A stretch of 64,000 bases of DNA from Diplolepis rosae (GCA_030998225.1 JAPYXD010000727.1:6138001-6202000); one strand, 5' to 3'; counted from the first letter of the stretch, positions 22,791 through 34,016 are shown. Notes: a model not told the origin generated them from the letters alone. Made by a program: numbers and translations.

Positions 22791-23630
22791 CGTTCTCAAG
22801 CATTGAACCCATAAAATTGTCATACTGTAAAAAATTTATGAAGTAAATGGCTTGAACACATATAGGGTCTAAACTCCGGAGCTATTTTTGTCACTTCGTA
22901 GTAAAAATGAGTTAGTTCAGAGTAAAAAACTATTTTTATTAGGTCTGGACTCAGTTTCTCTATTCCCATATGGCGAACTCTATTTAACTTTACAGAGTGG
23001 GACTTTAATAGTCTATTCTGAATACGTTAAGTCAACTGTTCAAGCGGCATATGCCTTGAAAAATTCAATTAGCCGACAACAGTCATTCGGATTATCGATT
23101 AAACGAAAGGTTTTCCGCATCCTCGCAGATGCGTTGGGCGTTGAAACGAGTCATTTAAGAATTTTACGTGCCATGCAAAGCCAAAAGTTTATATACGCGA
23201 ATTTACTTTACCAGCTTTTCCGTTTTACTGCCAATATCCAGAGCATAGCGTACACGTCGAACCCGAGAACCTAATAAAGTGTTTCTACTCACGAAGGTAC
23301 CGTATTGCGTGGCTGAATTCAGCTAGCATCCATGACAATAGTAAAAGCAGCTTGTATTTATGTAGGTACTAGTCTCGAAAATCGAATACAGTCAATAACG
23401 GAGTCATACTGTACGCCTCTTGGTATATTATTGCCTACAATTCTACATTTCTGAGTTAGTTGGGAGCGAAATTTTTTTGTTAAAGGCCAAATACAGATTT
23501 ATGGGAAAAAGGTTGAATGATTTGTGAACTATCTTTAGTTTATGGCATACCTACCCTGGATAGTGAGTCATTAAAAATACCAAAGTGCTCTGCTGACGAT
23601 ATGAAAAAGCTTCCAGATAAGAATGCTTTA
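22791..23630. other. Repeat-poor stretch, no supported gene
   Basis: The longest frame (22888-23274, plus) starts at TTG, has its first in-frame ATG near the end, and shows no domain. I see no splice structure around it. Confidence 0.4.
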
Positions 23631-24002
23631 TCCGAAGGGACTTTTAAATGGACTCATTATCGATAAATTACACTCAACATATCAATGACAACAACTTTTT
23701 CCTATTTTAGACGGTTGCAGTTGAATTTGATAACAAAAGAATTTTTTGTAACTTCAACACCGATTGTCTGATACAAACGTTTTTAGATACTTTCTGGTTT
23801 TACAGGAACAAAATTTATTCTTTCAAAATTACTGAATTTGTTCCCAAGTTGGGGATACAGGAGGAAAAGTCGAAAAATATAAATGCCCAATGATAAAAAC
23901 TCTGATTCTTGGTCCGTGAAAATTACCGAACTTGGCAGAAAAATGACCATCGGAAGACAGTCGTGATAAATTAGGTCCAAGATTTTGTTAGAATGTTTGT
24001 AA
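23631..24002 (+). repeat. Direct repeat R, copy 1
   Basis: 372 bp from TCCGAAGGGACTTTTAAATG to GAATGTTTGTAA. It is repeated at 24370-24741 with only two differences that I can find (TTCTTGG/TTCTCGG and AGGTCC/AAGTCC), so the duplication is recent. No recognised coding sequence. Confidence 0.9.
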
Positions 24003-24369
24003 TTTGTATTAACCCCCATTTTAAATAAAATGTTACGTTTTTGGAAAAAATTGGCGTTAGGGTTCAAAAATGATTAAGGGGGTCTTCTATAGTAACATTT
24101 TCAAAAAATCGATTTTTCTGCATTTTTCAATGGTTTATGTTACTATAAATATTAATTAATTGTATATATATAAATTAATTGTAAGTGCCAATTACGACGT
24201 TTTTCAAACTGGTTCACACGATTCCTAACGACTGATCGGACGAATTTGGGTCCGCTTTTTTTAAAAATGTGTAGCATTGTTGTCGGTACAGTTTGACTAT
24301 CATTTGGCTCCCTATTGTTTATAACAAATGTTTTATGAATTTTTTAAGATCGAAAAAAAGGCAAAAAAA
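24003..24369 (+). repeat. Left part of TTAA element H with its outer flank
   Basis: It matches 28647-29013. It includes the outer CCCCCATTTTAAATAAAATG and GTTAGGGTTCAAAAATGA segment and, from TTAA at 24074, the terminus TTAAGGGGGTCTTCTATAGT. It ends abruptly at the start of repeat R copy 2, so the right half of H is absent. Confidence 0.8.
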
Positions 24370-24741
24370 TCCGAAGGGACTTTTAAATGGACTCATTATC
24401 GATAAATTACACTCAACATATCAATGACAACAACTTTTTCCTATTTTAGACGGTTGCAGTTGAATTTGATAACAAAAGAATTTTTTGTAACTTCAACACC
24501 GATTGTCTGATACAAACGTTTTTAGATACTTTCTGGTTTTACAGGAACAAAATTTATTCTTTCAAAATTACTGAATTTGTTCCCAAGTTGGGGATACAGG
24601 AGGAAAAGTCGAAAAATATAAATGCCCAATGATAAAAACTCTGATTCTCGGTCCGTGAAAATTACCGAACTTGGCAGAAAAATGACCATCGGAAGACAGT
24701 CGTGATAAATTAAGTCCAAGATTTTGTTAGAATGTTTGTAA
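24370..24741 (+). repeat. Direct repeat R, copy 2
   Basis: Second copy of the 372-bp repeat, offset 739 bp from the first. It is followed by CAATCG and the C-run MITE instead of family H. Confidence 0.9.
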
Positions 24742-24751
24742 CAATCGTTAT

Positions 24752-24953
24752 GGGACCATCCATATACCACGTGGACAATTTTTCACCACTTTTTAACACC
24801 CCCCCCCCCCGCTCGCTCTTTCCACGTGGGCATATTTTATGAAAATATAGATATTTTGGTTTATTTTTCGCAGATCTAGGGGAACGTATGTCCACGTGGA
24901 TTCTACCCCCCCCCCCCCCCCCCCAACTGTACACGTGGTACATGGATGGCTCC
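24752..24953. mobile_element. MITE with CACGTGG ends and C runs
   Basis: 202 bp with inverted ends GGGACCATCCATATACCACG / GGAGCCATCCATGTACCACG, and TAT on both sides. It contains a 12-base C run (24799-24810) and a 19-base C run (24906-24924), both on the plus strand, and further CCACGTGG motifs. A 3-bp duplication would fit Harbinger-type elements, but the family is not established. Confidence 0.75.
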
Positions 24954-25246
24954 TATACGCGAGGTTTAAGGAGGTTCAATTGTAGCTAGGGAGTCTTTTG
25001 AAAACCTCATTAATTACCACTTATTAAATGTTAGTGTTGTTATTCTATAGACGATATTAGAGAAAAATGTTTATTTCATGGGGGAAAAAATTATAAATAC
25101 GAAGAATGTCTTTTTTATAACAATTACTGTAGGTCAAAGTTCCATGCAGTTTTTTCCAAGTTTCCTCTTTAAAAATGATTACACGGAGAAACTTTGTATA
25201 GCAACATATATGTTTTATTTTATAATGATAATTCTAAAAAATATTA

Positions 25247-25474
25247 CACTGAAAAAAATGGTTAGTAAAACCAACTACTTCGGTTTGTAAAATATGCCTC
25301 AGGTATTTTATTAGTTAGCACAACAATTTTGTTCGTTGGTGTTACTACCCAAGTTCTTGTGATAACAATTGAGATAGTAACACCAACAAAAAAAATTGTT
25401 GTGCTAACTAATAAAATAGCTGAGGCATATTTTACAAACCGAGGTAGATGGTTTTACTAACCATTTTTTCAGTG
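25247..25474. mobile_element. Foldback element I, nested in J
   Basis: 228 bp flanked by TA. The arms of about 105 bp are almost perfectly complementary, from CACTGAAAAAAATGGTTAGT to TGTTGGTGTTAC, around a loop of about 20 bases. The uninterrupted J copy at 38301 shows the empty site TATTAGGAAT. Confidence 0.88.
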
Positions 25475-25550
25475 TAGGAATTTAGGTAAAATCAAGGTGC
25501 ATGGTAATTATTCCTAGCGAACAAAAAATTTTTTACAGTAAAAATACTAA

Positions 25551-25922
25551 CCCTAGTCAAAAAATCGAAGTCCTCATTTGAGCCTCTGCGACATAATTTT
25601 GAGGCTGAAGAGGGGTAAAAGAGGTTCTTGTTCGTATTTTTGAACCTCTTTTAAGCCTCCAGACTTGACTTACGTCCGTTTTAGGCTCAAGAGGTTCAAA
25701 TGAAGGCATACATTACGACGGTGTGAGGCTCTTCTCGATCGAAGAGGTTCCTGAGCGTTAAAGGAGGTTGAAAAATAAAATACAGAGGCTAAAGAGGGTT
25801 AAATGATGACTTAACGATTATCAATAGGCTTTAAAGAGGTTGTAGAGGCTTAAAATGTTTTAAATGAGCTTCAAAATCACCAAGAGGCTCATATGAGGCC
25901 TTCGAAATTTCGACTCGAGAAG
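25551..25922. mobile_element. Element K with iterated GAGGCT motifs, nested in J
   Basis: The termini are inverted copies: TCCTCATTTGAGCCT at the left and, reversed, GCCTCATATGAGCCT at the right, with outer AGTCAAAAAATCGAAG / AGTCGAAATTTCGAAG. The interior repeats AAGAGGTT and AGAGGCT about a dozen times. The 132-bp repeat at 19810 has similar outer ends. Confidence 0.75.
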
Positions 25923-26103
25923 GATTCAAAACTTATATGAAACTTTAGTATAGGTTATAGTAAAATTGTTTACAATATTTAGTAAATTATAATATAATTC
26001 ATCTGAAGTTTGGTATTTCTCTGGGGAAAATTCTCACTATGATAGGTTTTTCCCTAAATTGAAACGTTTTTCAACAAAAATTGTAAACTTGGGTTTCTCC
26101 GTG

Positions 26104-26579
26104 TGGATTTGAAAGAATGATGACTCATTTTCTTCTTTTAACATCTGTGAAAAAACTCCACCATTTTAAATTTTTTAATTAGTCTCTTATTTTCTAACTG
26201 CTAATCACAAATATTGAAAAATTTAATAAGTTTTATAAACAGATAGCTAAAGTTAGGAAATAAGAGATTAATTTAAAATTAGGTGGTTGAGTTTGAGTGC
26301 AAAATTAAACAGACTTAATTATTTATGAATCCTAAAGCCAATTTGTTGTAACAACTTATCAGATTTTTTTTTATTAATTAAAAAAGTTGAGACCATGGAT
26401 AAAACTGCATTAAAGTTTAACCTGCATTAAATTTCATTAATAATAATAATAATCTAAAAAGTTGTATACTGCAGGATTTAAGAATATTTAATGTAATTAT
26501 CTTTAATTTCCCTGGAGAAAGGTATGTAACATTTCCAAGCCATTAGGTCTGTAATTTTTATTTATTTTTTCCTATATCC
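26104..26579. other. AT-rich stretch with a family Z fragment
   Basis: 26325-26395 contains CCTAAAGCCAATTTGTTG, which resembles the Z segment near 29430 in reverse. Otherwise AT-rich and unassigned. Confidence 0.4.
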
Positions 26580-26938
26580 TTAAGGACATTTGATACTTCG
26601 GAAATTAGCAAATTTTATTGATTTTAAGTTTCTACATGTTCGTGTCCAAAATGCATAAAACTTTATTTTCAAAATTTGTAAAATGTTAGAGAAGATCAAA
26701 ACGGACGTAGATAGACTACTTTTGGTTTTGATAATAAAATAAAAACATTTTCGATAGATTTTGTAAAATTGAACTTTTTTTTCATTTTCCAAACTAAAAC
26801 TCGTCTTTCTACGTCCGTTTTCATGTTCTCTGCCATTTCCTAAATTTTGAAAATAAAATCTTTTGTATTTTGGACACAAACATTTAGAAACCTAAAATCA
26901 ATAAATTGGTTAATTTCCTAAGTATCACATCCCCTTAA
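26580..26938. mobile_element. TTAA-ended foldback element
   Basis: 359 bp with ends TTAAGGACATTTGATACTT / TTAAGGGGATGTGATACTT, including TTAA at both edges. Arms exceed 100 bp and include TTGATTTTAAGTTTCTA and its inverse. Near the centre, GACGTAGA and TCTACGTC face each other. Confidence 0.8.
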
Positions 26939-28644
26939 CTCTAGAATAAATTCGGTAATTTCCAAAGAACTAATTTTTCCCATCTATTTAAATGAGTTAT
27001 ACCTAATTTGTGGGTTTACGTATTAAGGAAATGTGTGTTTAGAGAATTTATATCCAAGCTAAAATCTTTTCCCATCAATTTCGTAACTCCTTCCGCAGGA
27101 AGTGGTGTCACCTAAAAATACCAAACGATTACGAGCGGCAACTATTTTGTGAACCCCAAAAAGAGATCGATATTCTCATACCATCTGCTTGTGGTTGTTT
27201 ATGGTTTTCGTGTTGGTTGGACAAGTGCAAGTGCTGTCGACGATGTCCTCAAGTCCTTGTGAAACACGAGACGCGAGTCGAAAAATATGTAGGGGATCTG
27301 ACAGCTTCTTTTAATAAACGATGTTTACGTAACCACTGCTTAATTACTCGCCAAAACTTCCAAACTCGTTTTATGCAATTCAAATATTCCGGAATATTAT
27401 CCATTATTTTAGTTTGCGTTTCAAAAATACATACTTTAGAAGCTTTCATGAATTTTCATCATTTATGTGAAAATTATTGCTTGAAAATTGCTGTTATAAA
27501 AATAAATTGAAACCGCAATCATATTGCAGTAAAAGTAAGAAATGTCACGTCATGTTAGTAAAATTCTAATTAAAAATACAATTGCTGCCCTAGAAATAAG
27601 CGAGGGAAAAATTTCCCAGCGTTTGAGTGGCATTAGTTCATGTAAATATTTCATCTCCCTCTCACATGCAATCTAGACGATCTAAAACAAGCATAGAATT
27701 CTCTTTTTCCGTTTGTTCCGCTCCTCCCTCTCGATGTCCCTCTTTCCTCTCTTTCCATGTATTTTTCCTTCTCACTCCTTCTATCAGTCTTTTCCTGACC
27801 CTCCTACTACGCTTTCCATGCATCCGCTCACTCCCCTTTCTTTTCTCACCCTCCCACACGTCAACCACTTTTTTCCTTCTGAATTTCTGAGAATGGAAGT
27901 GATTCGAAAGACCTAGAGGTCTGAGGCACGAGGCAGTGCAGGCAAAATTTGATGGCTTTTCCTATCCATCGAATAGGTACCTAATATAGACCACGAAAGA
28001 AGTAAGATGTGCTTTGGAACCAGAGATGTTTGGTTAACATGTGCGCCTAATGGGCCATGCGAAATGGATTTTTAAGGTCTTTCTTCGACGTCGCACCAAA
28101 GAAATTTCTCCACCTAAGAAAAGACAGAATCGAAGGTTGACAGAAGGCGTTATTTCCTATCGATTCAAGTTCGATAGCGTTGATTGACAACTCGGAGAGA
28201 TTCAAGAGTATTTGCCTGAGTCGAGTATATTTCAAGAGAGATTATCTGCTAATTGTTTTTTAATAATTGCGGCTTTCACCCTTCTATTAATTAAAGTCTG
28301 ATGAGAATGCTTTTATGGATATTTATCATCAGAGGAAGTGTTTAATTTCCTTTAAGAGCAAATACGAAGTAGTATCGAGTCAAATTATATTCACCACGAT
28401 AATTAATCAAGGGGAATTTTGCATAAATTTGTAGAAAATGCTCATATTCTCAACTTTATAGTAAACGATTCTTGTTGCAATTAGTTTGTATGGACAGGAA
28501 ATGAATGTGGTCTGTAATAAAGAAGTGAGAATTTTGAAAATCAAATAATTTCTTTAATGTTGTCTTTGAAAAGGATATTTTGACTAGAACTCAATTGATA
28601 CTGTTCCCAATCTTTTAAATGAGCAAAAAATAATTAAAAGTAGT
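26939..28644. other. Repeat-poor stretch with a pyrimidine-rich tract
   Basis: 27690-27880 is strongly C/T-rich on the plus strand (CTCCCTCTCGATGTCCCTCT and similar), which produces long Ser/Pro/Phe frames by composition alone. 27150-27300 and 27950-28230 are GC-richer with no recognisable domain. Confidence 0.45.
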
Positions 28645-28719
28645 GTAATTTGTATTAACCCCCATTTTAAATAAAATGTTACGTTTTTGGAAAAAATCGG
28701 CGTTAGGGTTCAAAAATGA

Positions 28720-29287
28720 TTAAGGGGGTCTTCTATAGTAACATTTTCAAAAAGTCGTTTTTCTTGCATTTTTCGACGGTTAATGTTACTATAAATATTA
28801 ATGAATTGTATATATATAAATTAATTGTAAGTGCCAATTACGACGTTTTTCAAACTGGTTCACACGATTCCTAACGACTGATCGGACGAATTTGGATCCG
28901 CTTTTTTTTAAATGTGTAGCATTGTTGTCGGTACAGTTTGACTATCATTTGGCTCCCTATTATTTATAACAAATGTTTTATGAATTTTTTAAGATTGAAA
29001 AAAAGGCAAAAAAAATCATTTTTTTCAAAGTTCCGCCATTTTGAAAATTTTTATGTTAAAAATCTGAAGGGTAGTCAGACGAGACGATTTTTTGGAAGGC
29101 CTCTCTTTGCAAGAGTGCAGTCGACAAACCGATGGACATTTTCCCAGGAGAACCACTTCATTTTACTGTTTAAGGTTTGATCAAACTTTAAAAAAAAACC
29201 GCATTCAAAAATATTGATAACTTTTTTCCCAGTAAAATTCCAAAGAACGCTTCGAAAAATGGCCGTTACTACAGAAGACCCCCTTAA
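28720..29287 (+). mobile_element. TTAA-ended family H, copy 2 (complete)
   Basis: 568 bp with inverted ends TTAAGGGGGTCTTCTATAGT / TTAAGGGGGTCTTCTGTAGT, TTAA at both edges. No transposase. TTAA plus a GGGG-type terminus suggests a piggyBac-derived MITE. The left half is duplicated at 24074-24369. Confidence 0.8.
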
Positions 29288-29363
29288 GTTTACTATAATT
29301 ATTCCTAAAAATGTGAAATTACCGCCACCCCCTTTTTGTAGTTTCTAGATTTTAAAAAAATCA

Positions 29364-29392
29364 CTGATGAGGACTTCGATCTGAGCCGAAAC
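29364..29392 (+). other. Hammerhead-like core motif (weak)
   Basis: CTGATGA at 29364-29370 and CGAAAC at 29387-29392 have the order and spacing of the two conserved hammerhead strands. The intervening stem II can form only about two G-C pairs, and the expected GUH cleavage triplet after the following ATTTAATTAAAT dyad is not present in standard form. A degenerate version is at 14905-14933 on the minus strand. Confidence 0.25.
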
Positions 29393-29450
29393 ATTTAATT
29401 AAATTGACTTGATCATTTTTGAACCCTGAAGTCAATTTTTTCTAACAACG

Positions 29451-31056
29451 TATCATTTTATTAAGCAAAGAATCTACAAATATCTTCTTAAAAAAAATAA
29501 ATGTTGCTTTTGAAAAAATTCTTTTACCGATCTTAGCCACTGAAAACTTTACTCTTAAAATTATAAACATTAGAGTTGTAGAGAATGTTTTCCCCGAAAA
29601 AATAAGCTACGATTTATGAAATACCAATAATTTCAAAAAATTGGTAAAAAGCGATACTAAGGAAAAATTCTATTACAAAAAACAATATTAAAAGTATTAT
29701 TTTTCGTAAGTTTTAAAGTTTTCCATAAAAGTTGATGTTTTTTCTTTCATGAGACACGATTGATATCATTTTTTTGCAGCGACCTAATTTTTGGCACAAC
29801 TACCTTGACTTCCAAGTTTTCATGTATTTAACACAAAATAACATTTTTAACCCTGCTTCGTAGATGACGTTCGATTTAGAAAAAAGTAGAATGTAGTTAC
29901 ACAATCTTTGTAGGATGATAGCATATAAATCAAATGTAACTTTACACTCGTCCTGACAAAGTGCTCACGCAAAAAAGATTAAAGAATAACCTACCGCAGA
30001 GCAAAGTTCAGTATGCAGAAAATGCCTGGGGTTGGTAATTTGTAGCCATTATTCACTGCACAGAGCCTCCATTTATTTTACTACGTTAAGCCATTGAATT
30101 TTAATTGATATAAAACCCCAGTCCAATTGCCTCTGCACGATTGAATCTTAATAAAGAAAACAAATAAACTGAGCAAAATGCAATTCAATTAGAGATAACC
30201 TGTAATTATATTTAGGGTCAATACTTATTTCTTTCTTTGTTTTAAATTCCTGTTATTATGAAATTTTCGTAATTTTTCTTTGCATGCCTTAACGTCAGGC
30301 ATCATTAGCTTATTAGCATTTATCTCTCTTATTAAAAAAGGCAGTTGTTTTTAAAGTTAATGGGCACATTCAGATACCCGCTGTGACTATACTTTCAAAA
30401 CGTTAATCGTAAATTTCGGATCGTGAATGCTATTTCAGTGTGGGCTTTGAATCAGAATATTCAAGTTGAGGAGAAAATAAGGTATTTCTCAACTTTTCGT
30501 GAGAATCCTCATTTTGAAATTAATATCATGAGTGTGACTATAAATGAGTGGAGACGGAAATTAGCATCTGTGTTGAAGAAGTTTTCAAATAAAGTGGTTA
30601 AATTGCAAAAATCAGATAGTGTATAAGATGATATCACTTTTTAACCGCATTTTATCTCGAATGGCTCTTATTTGTGAGGCGAAGAAGTATTGAAACTTAT
30701 GGCGAAGGATAAAAGCATTCAAACCTAGAGACTCTAAGAAATTCCAGCTCGCTTTTAGTTAGACCAACCTTTTTCGATCGTATTATTGCACGTGACTGCA
30801 ACTCGTGACGTGGTTTTATAACGTGTAGACCCTATAATGCCAGGCTTCGGTGTCTTATTGAGATTCGAATTTTGTGTGAATGGTTTCATCAGAAGCTTCA
30901 AGATTATTCTCCAATGCATAATTCAAACTAAACGATTCGTATTTCAAATGGCACTGTCGAGCTAGCTAGCAACTAATACAATATTAAAGAAATTAAATAG
31001 AACAAAAATTTTAAAAAACTTCAATTTAGAAAGAATATCCTTCTTCAGTATTTATA
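29451..31056. other. Unassigned AT-rich stretch
   Basis: No gene. The frame at 30423-30626 (plus) starts at a non-ATG codon and lacks a domain. No clear terminal inverted repeats. Confidence 0.4.
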
Positions 31057-32351
31057 CAAAGAGAAAAACGGATATTGAAAAGTAGATATTCATCCATAAT
31101 ATCTTGATATTGAGACGCAGTATTTAAAAAATGTATTTCAATATATAAGATTCTGCCGAGAAGTAACATTTGATATTCAGGTTTCATATTTTAAATATTG
31201 AAGCATCAAGTGCGCGCACATATATATACATAAAGGTCACGTGGACACTTTTAAGCGTTCATCGAAATCTAAGTACAGTTCGCGCTCTCTATAGAACCGC
31301 CTCGGACAGTTAGGGGAAGTGTTTTTTAGAAAAAGCCTTCCCCCTCCACTCGCCATAGAAAGCGCGCTCGAATCACCTTTTACCTTCCTCAATAGGGCCG
31401 CTCGAAACGTTGCTGCGAGATTTTGACGTTTTTTTTTCAATTTTCAATTATATTGTGCAATCAAATTTATAGTAATTTAATAATTTGTGAATTCTGTTAC
31501 ATAAATTTATAATTATCATTTTGAATTACAATTTCATTCTAATTTACATTTATTTTTCCAAAATCAACTCTATGTATATTTGATATAATCTTCTCTTAGT
31601 GTATTGATCGCGCGGCCCTATTGAGAGCGGTGGAAATTAAATTCAGCAATGCACATGGTGGGGGAAGCGTCGAGTATAGATTGGGAGTAGAGGCCCTATT
31701 GAGAGCGGCCCTATGGAGAGCGTGGACTGTAAGTCTAAAAAATTTGAATTAACCTCCAAAAATAAGAAACAGTCTAGTAAATTACACACATATTGTCTAG
31801 AAAGTGAGAGGACATTTTTCTTAAACTCATTTTATACTACGATGATAAAAAGTAAATAATACCAGTAATTTTGCTGTCAAAAATTAGTGAATATCATAAA
31901 ATTTTCATTAGTGTTATTCAATTACTGTCCAGTGCTTATGTATATATATACTATAGTATATATAGGTATACAGTACATAATAACGGAAAGCCATGCATTG
32001 TATAAATCTACTATATACTTATGTGCATCGTAAAATATAATTTGACTTTTTCCTAAAAACTGAATATGTTTTTATTTTATAACCTTTAAAATTGACCACA
32101 ACTTACCTTTTGAGACATTCAGACATTCAGGTTTGCTAAGGAAGATATTCAGGAGTTTAGTATCAGGAATACTTATTTTTAATATCTGAGATAATCAAGC
32201 TCAATATCTCAAATACTATTGTATAATATCTGTTTTTCAATATCTGCAGTTATTAAAGTAGAATATCTGGACGTTTGTCACATAACTGAATGTTAATGAC
32301 ATTGTGTCTCAATATCTATATATTTTGGGTCAATATCCATTTTTCTCCGTG
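31057..32351. mobile_element. Element U (1.3 kb) with iterated AATATCT motifs
   Basis: The ends CAAAGAGAAAAACGGATATT and, reversed, CACGGAGAAAAATGGATATT are inverted and flanked by TA. AATATCT / AGATATT recurs many times at both sides. A Tc1-like MITE (31276-31729) is nested in it, and the stretch from 31740 to 32120 lacks the motif and may be another insertion. No transposase frame. Confidence 0.65.
31276..31729. mobile_element. Tc1-like MITE nested in U
   Basis: 454 bp with ends CAGTTCGCGCTCTCTATAG / CAGTCCACGCTCTCCATAG flanked by TA. The subterminal motif CAATAGGGCCGCTC and its inverse occur at least three times. CAGT ends with TA duplication are typical of Tc1-like elements. GC-rich against its host element. 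Confidence 0.78.
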
Positions 32352-32353
32352 TA

Positions 32354-33580
32354 TGATCAAACTTGAATAATGAAATATATAGTCAGTGATTGAATGCGGA
32401 AAAAAATGATAAAGGATTTATGGCTATGATTGCCAATGATATAAAATGGAACTAATTGCTTTTGAGAGTAATTACGCATTTAATACAGACTACTTAATTA
32501 TATACTGCAATAACGTATTTCGTTCTCGGCAATTAAGTTGAAGACCACGGACTATAGAGGCTATGGTTAATTAGGCGAAGGAATAGGCGATGGAGAAATC
32601 ATAAAATATAATTAAGACAATTAAATTTGTTCAATTCAGCCACTTGCAGAGATATTTGTACTGACAAAAGTAATCATAATCACTAACTGAAAAAAACATA
32701 TAAATCTACTTTCTTATATCATTCGTGTTGAAACAATTCTCATGTCCTCTGCGATATACGAGATTTAGAGATGAAGATTTTATCTATCTACTAAAGCTAA
32801 CTAAAGTTTTCACGGTGATCGTAATCTTGTCACGACCATAATCAAGATCAGTATTACGGAAACAGGGCTTTTTCTAGCCAAAAAGTCCAGGTTATTACGG
32901 GCATAAAACCACGGAAGTGTGTTTCTATCTTTCTCTTGGGGAAAAATTGAAGATTCAAGCAAGAATAGCGTATTTGAACAAACACATGGACGTATATGCA
33001 TGAATTCATGTATAATTCCGCCGCCAGACGTGTTCTCCCAACTCGACTTGACTGCACTTCGCATTTTCTACCAGTTGGAATCTACGGGCTATTAAATCTT
33101 CTGTCCGGTAAAAACTTCTTCCGAATTCTATTTGTCTTTCCACCCTCTTCCTATCTCTTCCGCCCTGAAGAAAGTTCGGCCACTTCCGGTTGTTCTGGCC
33201 TTCGCGAAGGACAACGTCGCCCGCTCGTTTCGAGTTCCGGCGACCAAACACTAATCGGTCTAGACTCCCACTCTTCTTTTGTTTTCGTTTCTCCTTTCTC
33301 GTTCACTCTTACACAAGAATCGACGAAAAAAAAGGTGAAAAAAGCTCTACTCAACCCGCATGGAGTTGCTTTGAATAGATTCATGCTTGAAGCCTGCTTA
33401 ATATTCTGTTATAACGTTGGAGGAAAATAGAATTTTTCTCCGGAACAAAATGTTTAATAATAAAATGTGGATTTTAACAAAATTTCACCTTTTCATTTTG
33501 ATGTTGTTATTTTAAAATTCATTACATGGGAACGTTGGATTTTAAAAATGTTCAGAGAGGCATGATTTTAAGATAGATGC
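32354..33580. other. Repeat-poor island with a GC-richer core
   Basis: 32990-33400 is GC-richer and open on both strands. The plus-strand frame 32996-33430 begins with ATG but overlaps minus-strand frames of similar length and has no domain. Treated as non-coding. Confidence 0.4.
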
Positions 33581-34016
33581 GAACTGCAGTTTAGAGTTCT
33601 TAGTGGGTAATATTACCCCGGTAATTTACCCGTTCTCGAGAACATTACCGAGAAGGTAACTTTAAAATAAATTTACGCCTGATTTATATTTATATTAATA
33701 AACATTATAATGAATAAATCTAATTTTTTTTTTAATACGCTATCAATATACTGAACAATGAATAATGTTATTTCTATATAATTAAGAAAATACTACATTT
33801 TATAAATTTACAATAATTTATCAGGCGAAAAAAGGTTAGAAAACTAATTTGGAAATGTTTAATTACTTTATAGATGTAAATGTTGATATTTTTATACGTT
33901 TAAATATTCATAAACCTAAAATAATTTTAAAAAGAATAAATTCTCCTAATTTTGATAAGTTTCGGTAACGTTACCAGATTTTAAATTACCGAGAATTTAA
34001 GAATTCTACTGCAGTT
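33581..34016. mobile_element. Element with GGTAAC-type palindromes
   Basis: The ends GAACTGCAGTTTAGAGTTCT and, reversed, TAACTGCAGTAGAATTCT are inverted. Just inside are the perfect palindromes GGTAATATTACC (33606-33617) and GGTAACGTTACC (33964-33975), plus more GGTAA/TTACC half-sites. The centre is very AT-rich. No coding sequence. Confidence 0.6.

Larger units (their letters stand above)
25182..26103 (+). mobile_element. MITE family J, copy 1, with two nested insertions
   Basis: The left end is CACGGAGAAACTTTGTATAG. The right end, reversed, is CACGGAGAAACCCAAG. The left flank is TA. Compared with the 325-bp copy at 38301 it is interrupted at TATTA/GGAAT by foldback I and after AAAATACTAA by K. 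No coding sequence. Confidence 0.75.
28645..29450. repeat. Outer repeat Z carrying TTAA element H
   Basis: The left segment (ACGTTTTTGGAAAAAATCGG, GTTAGGGTTCAAAAATGA) and the right segment (reversed: ACGTTGTTAGAAAAAATTGA, CAGGGTTCAAAAATGA) are inverted copies of each other about 700 bp apart, with H between them. Related pieces occur at 14835 and 26325. Confidence 0.6.

Noticed and set aside
22888..23274. 128-codon plus-strand frame
   Set aside because: Starts at TTG, its only in-frame ATG is near the end, and no homology is recognisable.
23631..24741. LTR retrotransposon (R copies as LTRs)
   Set aside because: The R copies lack TG...CA ends, there is no primer-binding site or polypurine tract, and the interior is half of a TTAA element.
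32996..33430. 144-codon plus-strand frame with an ATG
   Set aside because: Minus-strand frames of similar length cover the same DNA, there is no domain, and no splice signals frame it.
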